DNA of 64,000 nucleotides from Brucella daejeonensis (lineage in GTDB: Bacteria; Pseudomonadota; Alphaproteobacteria; Rhizobiales; Rhizobiaceae), in contig NZ_JACIJG010000003.1 of assembly GCF_014199265.1 (NCBI RefSeq), forward strand, positions 248,001 through 312,000, given 5' to 3'. Below are positions 37,441 to 47,251 of this stretch, in pieces. The position numbers and the translations under genes were made by a program. How positions within the stretch are numbered: position 1 is the stretch's first letter; the number at the start of each line of letters is the position of its first letter. The notes below the pieces were generated by a model, which had not been told where the DNA came from, did no database searches, and saw only the letters and a program-made list of their open reading frames with translations.

Positions 37441-38102
37441 TGTTTCCGACTTATCTTGAAATTTCCACCTGGTTGCCGGACCTTCTTGCCGGGCTGTCGA
37501 TCAGCTTGCAGGTGACCGTTTTCAGCCTTCTGATCGGCATTCCCTTCGGCCTTCTTCTCGCGCTCGGCGTTCTGGCGAAAGGACGGACGGTAAGGGGACT
37601 CAGTCTTTTTCTGGTAGAGATCGGCCGTGGGGCGCCAGCACTTGTGCTCCTGCAATTCATCTATTTCGGTTTGCCGACGACCGGCCTGACGCTTAGCTCC
37701 TATGTCGCGGCTGTCGTAGCGCTTGCCTGGAACACCGGCGCTTACACGAGCGAAATCATCCGTGCCAGCCTGCAGGCAGTGCCTCAAGGCCAGCGGGAGG
37801 CAGCCGTCGCACTGGGCCTCAATCGCCTGGACGAGTTGCGTTACGTTCTCGTGCCTCAGGGGTTACGTGTCGCCATTCCAGCACTGCTCGGTTTCTCGAT
37901 CCTGATCTTTCAGGGAACCTCGCTCTGCTTCGCCATTGCGCTGCCCGAACTGGTGAGCCGTGCCTACGAGATCGGCTCGACCACTTTCCGCTATTTTCCG
38001 GCGCTGTTTTCCGCCGGCGTGCTTTACGCCAGCATCTCCATTCCCGCCGCCTTGCTCGTCAATCATATCGAGAAGCGTGCGGGCACTTACGCTCACCGTT
38101 GA
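37440..38102 (+). CDS. Amino-acid ABC transporter permease 2
   Basis: 220-residue permease paralogous to the preceding gene: helix VEIGRGAPALVLLQFIYFG, the tripeptide SEIIRASLQAVPQGQREAAVALGLNRLDE (the EAA loop) and VLPQGLRVAIPALLG-like end. Start is fixed by the one-base TGATG overlap with permease 1. Confidence 0.93.
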   Translation: MFPTYLEISTWLPDLLAGLSISLQVTVFSLLIGIPFGLLLALGVLAKGRTVRGLSLFLVEIGRGAPALVLLQFIYFGLPTTGLTLSSYVAAVVALAWNTGAYTSEIIRASLQAVPQGQREAAVALGLNRLDELRYVLVPQGLRVAIPALLGFSILIFQGTSLCFAIALPELVSRAYEIGSTTFRYFPALFSAGVLYASISIPAALLVNHIEKRAGTYAHR

Positions 38103-38125
38103 AGTTCAACTGAAAGGATGCCTGC

Positions 38126-38965
38126 ATGTCCAGAACGACCACAACCACGCAGTTTCTTCTTGCCGGTATTGCCGGTTTCCTGATCTCGGCTCCGCTGGCA
38201 GCGGCGCAGGATTGCACGCCAAAACACCAGTTCAAGACAGTTGAAGCCGGTACGCTGACCGTCGCGGTGACCACTTACGCTCCGCATTCCTATGTGGACG
38301 AAAATGGCGTATCGAAAGGCATCGATGGCGATATCGCCGCAGAATTCGCCAAGCGCGAATGCCTGAAGGTAAAGGCCATCGCCGTCGATCCGGCCGCAGC
38401 CATCCAGTATGTGCTGTCCGGCCAGGCCGATATCACGACCGGCGCCTGGTATCGCACGGCTGCACGGGCGAAAGCGATGAACCTCTCCGCACCGCTCTAT
38501 ACCGACCAGATGGGCATTTATTCGAAAGACGACTACAAGAACGTATCCGACCTCGAAGGCAAGCAGGTGGGCACCGTGCAGGGTTATCTCTGGGTTGCCG
38601 ACCTCAAGACCCTGCTCGGCGGTTCGCTGAAGCTCTATCCGAACTCGGTCAACCTGCAACAAGACCTGAAGTCCGGGCGCATCAATGTCGCCGTTGACGG
38701 CTATTCCACCGGCGTCGTGGCCGCACAGAAAGGCGCGCTTGGCGACATCAAAGTCAATGTCGCAACGCAGGACGAACGGGTGAAAGCGACCAAGGAAGCA
38801 GCACAGGTCGGCTTCCCCTATGCATTGGCCGCCAAGGAACTGGGCGCAGCGCTCGATGCCACGATTGCCGACCTGCATACCGATGGGACAATCGTTGCGA
38901 TCCTGAAATCTTACGGTCTTGACGGCACGGCGGAAAATACCGGGGCACCGCGTCTCGTCCAGTAA
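38126..38965 (+). CDS. Amino-acid ABC transporter substrate-binding protein
   Basis: 279-residue family-3 periplasmic binding protein with a signal peptide (FLLAGIAGFLISAPLAAAQD, cut near residue 29). Motifs LTVAVTTYAPHSYVDENG and KGIDGDIAAEFAKRECLK mark the ligand site of polar amino-acid binders. Shine-Dalgarno AAAGGATG precedes the ATG. With a racemase and an amino-acid oxidase stump next door, a D- or modified amino acid is a plausible ligand. Confidence 0.92.
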   Translation: MSRTTTTTQFLLAGIAGFLISAPLAAAQDCTPKHQFKTVEAGTLTVAVTTYAPHSYVDENGVSKGIDGDIAAEFAKRECLKVKAIAVDPAAAIQYVLSGQADITTGAWYRTAARAKAMNLSAPLYTDQMGIYSKDDYKNVSDLEGKQVGTVQGYLWVADLKTLLGGSLKLYPNSVNLQQDLKSGRINVAVDGYSTGVVAAQKGALGDIKVNVATQDERVKATKEAAQVGFPYALAAKELGAALDATIADLHTDGTIVAILKSYGLDGTAENTGAPRLVQ

Positions 38966-39034
38966 ACAACTGGCGTGAGGGGAGAAAGGCCCCTCCACGC
39001 ATCCTCCCTGACATGGAAATCGGAGAAAACGACG

Positions 39035-39769
39035 ATGACTGTCTATACGGTCACGCGCAAAACACAGTCCTGGTACGGCGAGCAGATCGGCATTCTGATC
39101 CTCGACGCGGCCTATCCTTGTGTGCCAGGCAATGTTGGCAACGCAACCACATATAATTATCCTGTCCGATTTCAGGAAGTACGCGGTGCTTCGATTGACC
39201 GCTTGCTGAATCAGCGCGATCCGGCCCTGAAGGAAGTTTTCGTTGAGGCCGCCGTCGAGTTGCAGAACCGGGGCGTGAAGGCGATCACCGGTGCCTGTGG
39301 GTTCATGGCCTATTTCCAGGAAGAAGTCGCGGCTGCGGTTGATATTCCCGTCTTCCTTTCCAGCCTGATGCAGATTCCTTTCATGCACGCGCTATGCGGC
39401 GGCCGGGTCGGCGTGATCACCGCCAACGCCTCACGGCTGACAGCGCGTCACTTCGCTGCCTGCAATGTCGGTGAGCACGTTCCATTGGCTGTCGCAGGCA
39501 TGGAAGGTGAGACCGAATTCCGTGAAGCCATACTCGAAGAACGCGGCACGCTGGATTCCCACGCAATCGAGCGGGAAGTAACCGAAGTGGCACGCCGACT
39601 CGTTGCCGATCACCCAGATGTCAAATCAATCCTGCTCGAATGCAGCGATCTGCCGCCCTATGCCCATGCAGTGCAGAGGGCGACAGGACGACCGGTCTTC
39701 GACTTCATAACGATGATCAACTACGTGCAGCAGAGCACGACACGCCGTCCCTATGCGGGCAATATGTAA
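39035..39769 (+). CDS. Aspartate/glutamate racemase-family protein
   Basis: 244-residue enzyme of the Asp/Glu/hydantoin racemase superfamily, which inverts a chiral carbon with two cysteines. C88 in ITGACGFMA and C203 in LLECSDLPPYA are in the right places. CGGAG precedes the ATG. It follows the amino-acid importer on the same strand and precedes a FAD oxidoreductase remnant, suggesting a pathway for an imported amino acid; the substrate cannot be read from sequence. Confidence 0.85.
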   Translation: MTVYTVTRKTQSWYGEQIGILILDAAYPCVPGNVGNATTYNYPVRFQEVRGASIDRLLNQRDPALKEVFVEAAVELQNRGVKAITGACGFMAYFQEEVAAAVDIPVFLSSLMQIPFMHALCGGRVGVITANASRLTARHFAACNVGEHVPLAVAGMEGETEFREAILEERGTLDSHAIEREVTEVARRLVADHPDVKSILLECSDLPPYAHAVQRATGRPVFDFITMINYVQQSTTRRPYAGNM

Positions 39770-39816
39770 TCGGGCGGCCAGCCCCTGTGACGCAGCACGC
39801 AAAAAGGAATGCGGGA

Positions 39817-40065
39817 ATGCTCGACGATCCACGCTTTCACCGCTTTGCCGAAAATGTTGTCGGCTTCTCCGGTTATAATGGCCGGGGAATTGCACCGGGA
39901 ACGGTTTTCGGGCGCAGGCTGGCTCAACTGGTTCTCGGAGCGATCGGCGAGGATGAACTACCTTTGCCCCTTACCGGTATCAAGACGCCGACATTGCGCT
40001 CCATGAAAGAACTCTATTATGAGACAGGTGCACAACTTGCACATTTCGCTGGCGAACGGATCTGA
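39817..40065 (+). pseudogene. C-terminal stump of a FAD-dependent (D-)amino-acid oxidoreductase
   Basis: 83 codons reading HRFAENVVGFSGYNGRGIAP then GTVFGRRLAQLVLG and ELPLPLTGIK, the C-terminal FAD-binding signature of DAO-family oxidoreductases, which are normally about 370-440 residues. The nucleotide-binding GxGxxG N terminus is absent. The remaining reading frame is open, so the loss is a recent 5' truncation between the racemase and this stump. Confidence 0.8.
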
Positions 40066-40175
40066 TAACTTGAATCCTATTCCGGCATCGAACTCGTTCA
40101 CATGACGCGCAAGCAACACGGAGTGGCCCGGTTCGGGTGAAGGTACCAACACAAAGTACCAAAGCGAGTAGAGCC

Positions 40176-41186
40176 TTAATCCGTCCCGACCTCTCCGAAC
40201 TTCGGTGCGAGGTCGACTGCCTGACGCAAGGCTTCTACCAGACTGCGTTCGTCAGCGATACCTTTTCCCGCAATGTCGAAAGCCGTGCCATGGTCGACGG
40301 AGGTTCGTATGACCGGCAGACCGACCGTGATATTCACGCCCGCTTCGAGACCAAGGACCTTGATCGGGCCATGGCCCTGATCATGATACATCGCAACGAC
40401 CATGTCATAATCGCCGCGGCCCGCGAGAAAGAACAGCGTATCGGCAGGCAGCGGTCCGCGAACATCCCAACCCTTGGCCTGGCACCGCTCGACGGCGGGG
40501 GTGATCTTCGCAGCTTCTTCACCATGGCCGAACAGGCCGTTTTCGCCTGCATGTGGATTGATCGCACAAACGCCGATTTTCGGATTTGCAATTCCCGCTT
40601 TGACCAGAACGTCATGTCCCCGCGCGATCACGCGTTCGACGAGGCCGGGTTCGATCCTGGCAATTGCGTCGATGAGGCCAATATGCGTCGTAACGTGAAT
40701 AACGCGCAGCTTCGGCGAGACCAGCATCATCGAAACCTCGGGCGTCCCGGTCAGATGCGCGAGAAGCTCCGTATGGCCGGGATATTTATGACCTGCGGCG
40801 TGCAGCGCTTCCTTGGAAATCGGCGCCGTGCAAATCGCCTGAGCACCGCCCGCCTGAACGATCTCGACCGCCTTCTCGATATAGCGGTATGCCGCTTCAC
40901 CCGCTTCCGGGGCAACCCTGCCAAACGGCAGATCCGCGCCGACCGTCTTCAGGTCGATGCATTGAACCGCACCGCTCTGAAAGTTGGCCTCACTCGACGA
41001 TGCGAGCGACGCCACCGGGCGATCAACGCCTACAATCGTTGCGACTTGGCGAAGACGGGCAGCATTTCCAATAACGAGAGGGTTGCACATCTTCTGGATG
41101 ACAGGCTGGTTTAGTGCCTTCATGATAATTTCCGGGCCGATGCCGACGGGATCGCCCATGGTTATGGCGATGGTGGGGCGTGTCAT
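40176..41186 (-). CDS. pdxA2: PdxA2-type 4-phospho-threonate dehydrogenase
   Basis: 336-residue NAD-dependent dehydrogenase of the PdxA family: TMGDPVGIGPEI at the N terminus, PISKEALHAAGHKYPGHTELLA in the middle and YHDQGHGPIK near residue 275. The coupled DUF1537 kinase marks it as the catabolic PdxA2 branch: in D-threonate use, PdxA2 oxidises and decarboxylates 4-phospho-D-threonate to dihydroxyacetone phosphate. Start overlaps the kinase stop by ATGA. A role in vitamin B6 synthesis is less likely here. Confidence 0.85.
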   Translation of the reverse strand: MTRPTIAITMGDPVGIGPEIIMKALNQPVIQKMCNPLVIGNAARLRQVATIVGVDRPVASLASSSEANFQSGAVQCIDLKTVGADLPFGRVAPEAGEAAYRYIEKAVEIVQAGGAQAICTAPISKEALHAAGHKYPGHTELLAHLTGTPEVSMMLVSPKLRVIHVTTHIGLIDAIARIEPGLVERVIARGHDVLVKAGIANPKIGVCAINPHAGENGLFGHGEEAAKITPAVERCQAKGWDVRGPLPADTLFFLAGRGDYDMVVAMYHDQGHGPIKVLGLEAGVNITVGLPVIRTSVDHGTAFDIAGKGIADERSLVEALRQAVDLAPKFGEVGTD

Positions 41187-42445
41187 GAAAACCGTCCTTC
41201 CGTACTGACGAACTTGAGGCGAGAAGCAATATGACCGAGGCTGTCTTCGTTGCCGAAGGCGCCAGCTTTTGTGGCTATGGGTATGGAAATTTTGCCGCGT
41301 GTTAATCCCAATGCGATACCCGGCTCGATTTCATCGACGAGCAAGATTCCGTTGACGCCGAAACGCGAGAGCAGGGCTGCCGCTGTTTCTCCTCCGGTGG
41401 CAGCAAAGGCGCCCATGCAATTGGCGGTCGGCGCAAGTGCTTCGGCCAAACCGGCAGCAAGCGCCGCGCCAAGCGTCTTGTCAGGGTCGTCGTTCGCAAC
41501 GATCTCTACCAGCAGATCCTCGCCCGCCGCGAGCCGATTGGCAACGTCTCGACCGAGCGCCAAGCGCGCCGCCGGATTGTCCGCCAGGAGAATCGCTGGT
41601 TCTACCGGTATGTGACTAATGGATCGCGAGGTAACAAGCTTGCGCGCGCTCGCGCGTGAAACCGCGGCAACTGAACCGACGACCAGCAGCATTCCATTGC
41701 TGGTGGGCTCAAGTGGTGGCGAAGGCCTTTCTGTCCTGTCTTCCAGCGTCGCAAGCGCGTAGGCAAGCCCTGCACTGCCGATGAAGAAGGGCGCCGGATC
41801 GAGAACGATGCTCGCCCCGGCGATATTCATAAGGTCGTCGTCAATCTCGGCGTCGCAGACTGCAATCGCGGCCCCCGACCGAGCGACCTGTTCCATCGCG
41901 CTCGCAAGCGTTTTTCCGCCTGCGCGCACCGCGTCGATACCGACGAGTTCCGCCTTTATGCCCGCTGAGGCCAGGACATCGATCAGATCGGCATTCCGAT
42001 AGCTGTGATCGCGCTTCCAAATTTCCGTCTCTTCGAGCGACCTTCCCGAAACGACGATCCTTCCATTGAGCGTGGAGCGGCCAACCGAGGGAAATGCCGG
42101 AGCAAGAATACCGAAGGCCCGGCGTCCATGCGCTGAAAGCGTCTCGAGCGTCGCTGCCATCTCCGCGGCCGGCTGTCCGCGAAGCGTGGAATCGATCTTC
42201 TTGAAAAGAAGACGGTGATCATCGAGTTGGTGAGCCAATATCTGCCGATGCCGGAAAGCAGCAGCAACCGCAGAAAGGGCCCGGCTATCAGCGTCATAAG
42301 AAAATACCGGCGGTCGTGTATCGCGGTTCTCTTCCCAGTTTGTTCCCCAACCGACAGCAGCCGTCAGACCAAATCGGGCGAACCCCATCGCGCAATCGGC
42401 TGCGCCGGTGAGATCGTCCGCAATCACCAGCCATCGATGCTTCAT
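41183..42445 (-). CDS. Four-carbon acid sugar kinase (DUF1537)
   Basis: 420-residue kinase of the DUF1537 family (DtnK/DenK/OtnK): N-terminal VIADDLTGAADCAMGFARFG, FKKIDSTLRGQPAAE, and a C-terminal nucleotide-binding part with ATGGETAAALLSRFG. Enzymes of this family phosphorylate D-threonate, D-erythronate or 3-oxo-tetronates. The pairing with PdxA2 points to D-threonate or D-erythronate. ATG at 42445 has GAGG eight bases upstream; the frame extends further to 42556 without support. Confidence 0.88.
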   Translation of the reverse strand: MKHRWLVIADDLTGAADCAMGFARFGLTAAVGWGTNWEENRDTRPPVFSYDADSRALSAVAAAFRHRQILAHQLDDHRLLFKKIDSTLRGQPAAEMAATLETLSAHGRRAFGILAPAFPSVGRSTLNGRIVVSGRSLEETEIWKRDHSYRNADLIDVLASAGIKAELVGIDAVRAGGKTLASAMEQVARSGAAIAVCDAEIDDDLMNIAGASIVLDPAPFFIGSAGLAYALATLEDRTERPSPPLEPTSNGMLLVVGSVAAVSRASARKLVTSRSISHIPVEPAILLADNPAARLALGRDVANRLAAGEDLLVEIVANDDPDKTLGAALAAGLAEALAPTANCMGAFAATGGETAAALLSRFGVNGILLVDEIEPGIALGLTRGKISIPIATKAGAFGNEDSLGHIASRLKFVSTEGRFS

Positions 42446-42777
42446 GTCCGTGTCCCTCACGCCGGCAACTTCGCCACGCGCTTCCAGAATCGATTTACCC
42501 TGCTCCTGCACGCCGCGTAACCGTTCAAAAGCTACCAAAAAAATAAGTGCACGCAAGCCATGAATGATATTTTATGATACTATTTGAACGATTTTGACAG
42601 ATATTGACCCCGACGGACAAGCGCGCCAGAACGCCACCTGTTCAACGTAGACATTGGAACCGCCCTGACTTTATCTCCGTCATATTTGGCAGCCACTTGT
42701 TTCCTTTTGACTGCAAAATGCTCTAGTGGATTGAATTTGACGTTTGAAACAGCATCTCATTCAGGATTGAGAGTTCA
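42446..42777. promoter_or_regulatory. Divergent promoter region kinase/deoR
   Basis: 332 bases between divergent genes. AT-rich around 42535-42610 (ATGATATTTTATGATACTAT), a likely promoter for the kinase operon. From 42723 it holds the left half of a CTAGTG hairpin element. No small gene seen. Confidence 0.45.
42723..42764. repeat. Truncated CTAGTG hairpin element A
   Basis: CTAGTGGATTGAATTTGACG then TTTGAAACAGCATCTCATTCAG matches one arm and the loop (reverse-complemented) of the complete hairpin at 57957-58034. The right arm is missing; the deoR-type start codon follows 13 bases later, so the remnant forms the 5' leader of that gene. Confidence 0.75.
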
Positions 42778-43565
42778 TGTTCCCAGCCAAGCGACGCGCC
42801 CTTATCGTCGAGCAACTGCGAGTGGAGAAAGCCGCATCGCTTCGCGAGCTGGCCAATTCTCTCGGAATGTCGCTGTCCACCATAAGACGCGATGTCGAGT
42901 ACCTGTGTGAGATGGGAATATTGCAGCGCACGCACGGCGGAGCAACGCTGGAGCCGAACGCTCTGAAGACACTCGAACCGCCTTCGGAAATTGCTTCATC
43001 GATTGCACATGATGAGAAGAAAGCTATCGGGGAACATGCCGCCCATTTAGTTTATCCGGGCCAGACGATCATTATCGATAGTGGAACGACGACGACCGCC
43101 ATGGCCGTTGCCTTGAAGAAACGAAACATTGCCTTTAGAGCCGTCACCAACGACCTTCATATCGGTTCTATCCTGTCAGAAAACCCTTCAGTCGGGATTA
43201 CGGTTACGGGCGGTTCGGTTCGCAACGGCACCGCAACGATTTTAGGCGTGACCGCCTTGCAGCTTCTCAGTCGCCTCAGGGCAGATGTTGCATTTATCGG
43301 AACCCATGCGGCCAACGAGGAAATGCTTTCCGACACCACGATCGAGTTGGCAGAAATCAAACGCACGATCATGGGCGCCGCCGATCGTGTCGTTCTGCTT
43401 GCGGACAGTAGCAAGTTTTTCAGCTCTTCGTTTTGTGAATTCGGACGCCTCGCGGACATCGACATGATCATAACCGATAGCAAACTGCCCGAAGTGCATC
43501 GGGCGAAAATCCGATCGCTTGGCATAGCTCTCGAAGTCGTGGAAGCGGATAACCTGCCAAGGTAG
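42778..43565 (+). CDS. DeoR/GlpR-family transcriptional regulator
   Basis: 262-residue regulator: N-terminal helix-turn-helix (RRALIVEQLRVEKAASLREL, SLSTIRRDVEYLCEMGILQRTHGGA) and the C-terminal DeoRC effector domain (IIDSGTTTTAMAVALK, DVAFIGTHAANEEM, NSDASRTS-equivalent positions). Such proteins bind phosphorylated sugars. It is divergent from the kinase-PdxA2 operon and probably represses it until a phosphorylated four-carbon acid appears. Confidence 0.92.
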
Positions 43566-43918
43566 CATCTCCAATCATTGAAGCTCGTGTCGGCAGCATC
43601 GACTCAGCCAAAGAACCTGAGAGGCTGTTCCAAAAGCCGCCATGCCGGTCTTTGCCGCAGCTACTCCACATATGTTTTTGCTCTCTCTCTTTTTGCAACG
43701 GGTCGTCTCCATGCATTCCGCGATGCATGACTGTTTTTCAGTTCTCTCCCACCGCCGTATAACTCTAACAACTCGCTTCGACCTATGCTGGTCAGTGAGA
43801 AACTCCGCAGCATTCCTCAGCGCTATGGAAACTATACATACAGTGCATTGGAAAACTCCGTTGCACGATGCAACAATATTGTTGCTAATCTTATCGACGA
43901 ATGCATGGAGAAAAAGGC
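43566..43918. promoter_or_regulatory. Region between deoR and the P460 genes
   Basis: 353 bases with a repeat fragment at 43619-43657 (GAGGCTGTTCCAAAAGCCGC, CATGCCGG: Bru-RS-like arm) and AT-rich promoter-like DNA from 43665. A perfect 16-base palindrome GCAACAATATTGTTGC at 43870-43885 lies 33 bases before the first P460 start and is a candidate operator. Confidence 0.55.
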
Positions 43919-44515
43919 ATGCGTATTGCCCTATTGATCGCCGGAGCGGTTTCCAGCGTGATTGCCATAACAGTCGTATCCGCGCAGTCCGAATCCAATG
44001 ACGGCAGCGCATCGACGACGAAGCGTTATCTTCCCGAGTATACCGAGTCGGGAGACCTGATCCTGCCCAAGAATTATAACAAGTGGGTGTTCGTCGGTTC
44101 TCCACTTACTCCCAATGCGCTCAACGACGGGGAGGCCAATTTCCCCGAATTTCATAATGTCTATATCGAACCGGGCTCATACGATATCTACAAGAAGACG
44201 GGCGAGTTCCCCGAGGGAACGATCTTCTTCAAGGAACTACAACTTACACTCCCAGCCGAAAACCCGGATGGCTCACGCATCGAAGCCTCGGGACGAGGCT
44301 TTTTTCCAGGAAAGCTGAACGGCGCCGACGTTACGGTTAAGGATAGCAAGCGCTATGCCGACACCGGGGGCTGGGGCTACTACAACTTCAATCACCACGA
44401 GCCGAAGGCGCCGACGGCCAAGTTGCTGCCCAAATCCGAGTGTGCGTTCTGCCATATGGCGAGTGCAAAGAAAGACGATGTCTGGACCCAATTCTATCCG
44501 CTGCTCGACGACTGA
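43919..44515 (+). CDS. Cytochrome P460-family protein 1
   Basis: 198-residue exported cytochrome: signal peptide (MRIALLIAGAVSSVIAITVV, cut after SAQ), P460 domain, and c-type heme site CAFCH at C175/C178/H179 near the C terminus. Lys105 in PEGTIFFKE is a candidate for the lysine-heme cross-link typical of P460, by analogy. P460 proteins bind or oxidise nitrogen species such as hydroxylamine and NO in the periplasm. GGAG lies eight bases upstream of the ATG at 43919. Confidence 0.85.
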   Translation: MRIALLIAGAVSSVIAITVVSAQSESNDGSASTTKRYLPEYTESGDLILPKNYNKWVFVGSPLTPNALNDGEANFPEFHNVYIEPGSYDIYKKTGEFPEGTIFFKELQLTLPAENPDGSRIEASGRGFFPGKLNGADVTVKDSKRYADTGGWGYYNFNHHEPKAPTAKLLPKSECAFCHMASAKKDDVWTQFYPLLDD

Positions 44516-44560
44516 ATATCGTCAACGTGCGTACAGATTTACCAACAAGGAAATTTTGCG

Positions 44561-45136
44561 ATGAGAATCGTCAATGCCTTTGCTGTCGCCTTGGCAGGGT
44601 TGTCCCTGATCGGCGCAGCCACCGCTTACGCGCTTGATACAAGTTCACCGTACAAGGGAGAGACCGCGACCGTCGTTGATGACAAGGGAAATCTGCACGT
44701 ACCTGCCGATTATCGTACTGCTTACGAGGCGTTGGGCACCTGGGCAGTGGCTAAAGACGACGGTCCGGGTTCAAAGGAGATGCACGTGGTCTATGCATCG
44801 CCAGGAACCACGGCTGCATATCGCAAGGATGGACAGTTTCCCGATGGCACCGTTCTCGTGAAAGAAGTATTTCATACGACCACTCAGGATATGACAACGG
44901 GAACAGTAAGCAGCGCTGGCGCTTTGGCTGGCTGGTTCGTGATGGTGAAAGACAGCATCGGTCGATTCCCGGACAACAAACTTTGGGGCGACGGTTGGGG
45001 TTGGTCCTGGTTCGAAGCAACTGACCCCCGGAAAACCACATCGACGGATTACACGACAGATTGTCAATCCTGTCACGAACCGGTGCGGCAATCGGACTGG
45101 ATCTATATGAACGGTTACCCGGTCCTGAAGCGATAA
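44561..45136 (+). CDS. Cytochrome P460-family protein 2
   Basis: 191-residue paralogue of the preceding gene, 45 bases downstream. Signal peptide (residues 1-24), P460 domain with the parallel motif PDGTVLVKE (K101) and heme site CQSCH (C168/C171/H172). Both end in an aromatic-rich segment (GWGYYNF versus GWGWSWFEA). Divergence between copies is high, so the duplication is old and the two may have different roles or form a heteromer. Confidence 0.85.
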   Translation: MRIVNAFAVALAGLSLIGAATAYALDTSSPYKGETATVVDDKGNLHVPADYRTAYEALGTWAVAKDDGPGSKEMHVVYASPGTTAAYRKDGQFPDGTVLVKEVFHTTTQDMTTGTVSSAGALAGWFVMVKDSIGRFPDNKLWGDGWGWSWFEATDPRKTTSTDYTTDCQSCHEPVRQSDWIYMNGYPVLKR

Positions 45137-45234
45137 AGGGGAGCGGGATCATCGACGCGTCAAACGACGGATACGATCCATGCATGGCTTCAAGTCCGAC
45201 GTCACTTTCATTCAAACAACTGTTCACAGTGCTC

Positions 45235-45264
45235 GCGCCATAACTGCGTCCGCAGTGATGGCGC
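45235..45264. terminator. Hairpin after the arabinofuranoside ABC operon
   Basis: Nested stem GCGCCAT-aa-CTGCG / CGCAG-tg-ATGGCGC, 33 bases beyond the minus-strand ATPase stop. No T run, so it may be a processing or stability hairpin shared by the convergent P460 transcript. Confidence 0.5.
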
Positions 45265-45296
45265 GGTACGTTCCGGCGACCTGATCCTTGCCCTGC

Positions 45297-46364
<1,068 letters not shown>

Positions 46365-46414
46365 GGTTTTCTACTCCGGTCTTGTGTTCTGGTCGGCGTC
46401 AGTCATGGAGACGG

Positions 46415-47251
46415 TTATCCCTTGACGGCGCCAGCGGTCAGGCCGCGAACGAGGTTGCGCTGCAGGAGCAGCATGATGATCACGATGGGGAGCATGATGC
46501 CCACCGCACCGGCCGCCGAGATCGACCATAGCGAGATGTCCTCCCCGCCAAAGGAGGCGATGGCGACAGGCAGCGTCTTGGTCTTCACGCCGGTCAGCAC
46601 CAGGGCGAACAGGAATTCGTTGTAGGACATCAGGAGGCTGAACAGCGCGGCAACGGTTATGCCCGGCCGTGCCAGCGGCAGGATGACGATGCGGAAGGCC
46701 TGCCACGACGTGCAGCCGTCGATCGCTGCCGCCTCATCGAGATCGCGTGGGATTTCGAGAAAGAACCCGTGCATCAGCCAGATCGTGAAAGGCTGGTTGA
46801 TCGCCACCAGAGCCAGGATGAGGATCGGGTAGGTATCGATCATGCCAAGGAAGGTGCCCATCACAAAGAACGGGATGGCGAGCAGCATGTGGGGGAACAT
46901 GCGAATGGTAAACAGCAGGCTCAGGATAGGCCCGGAATTTTTCCGCGGAATGCGCGAGAGCGCATAAGCTGCGAGGCTTCCGCACGGAACCGAGATCAGG
47001 ACGGTGCCGGCCGCTACGATCAGGCTATTCATCAGATAACGGACGAAGTCGTTCTCGAACCAGACTTCCCGGTGATACACGAGCGTCGGTTCGAAGATCA
47101 ATGTCGGCGGAATGGTGAACGCATCCGCGGGATATTTGAACGACGTCAGCACCGCCCACAGAAGCGGAATCAGGTTGACGAAGGTGAAGATGCACAGCGC
47201 GACGAAGAGGAGATATTCGTTGCGGCGGCGGGGCGTGCCTTGCGCGCTCAT
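46415..47251 (-). CDS. Sugar ABC transporter permease (MalG type)
   Basis: 278-residue CUT1 permease with six helices and the EAA loop AAAIDGCTSWQAFRIVILPLARPGI. It ends in the usual VRGLTAGAVKG. GGGAG precedes the ATG, which overlaps the stop of the partner permease (ATGA). Confidence 0.93.
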   Translation of the reverse strand: MSAQGTPRRRNEYLLFVALCIFTFVNLIPLLWAVLTSFKYPADAFTIPPTLIFEPTLVYHREVWFENDFVRYLMNSLIVAAGTVLISVPCGSLAAYALSRIPRKNSGPILSLLFTIRMFPHMLLAIPFFVMGTFLGMIDTYPILILALVAINQPFTIWLMHGFFLEIPRDLDEAAAIDGCTSWQAFRIVILPLARPGITVAALFSLLMSYNEFLFALVLTGVKTKTLPVAIASFGGEDISLWSISAAGAVGIMLPIVIIMLLLQRNLVRGLTAGAVKG

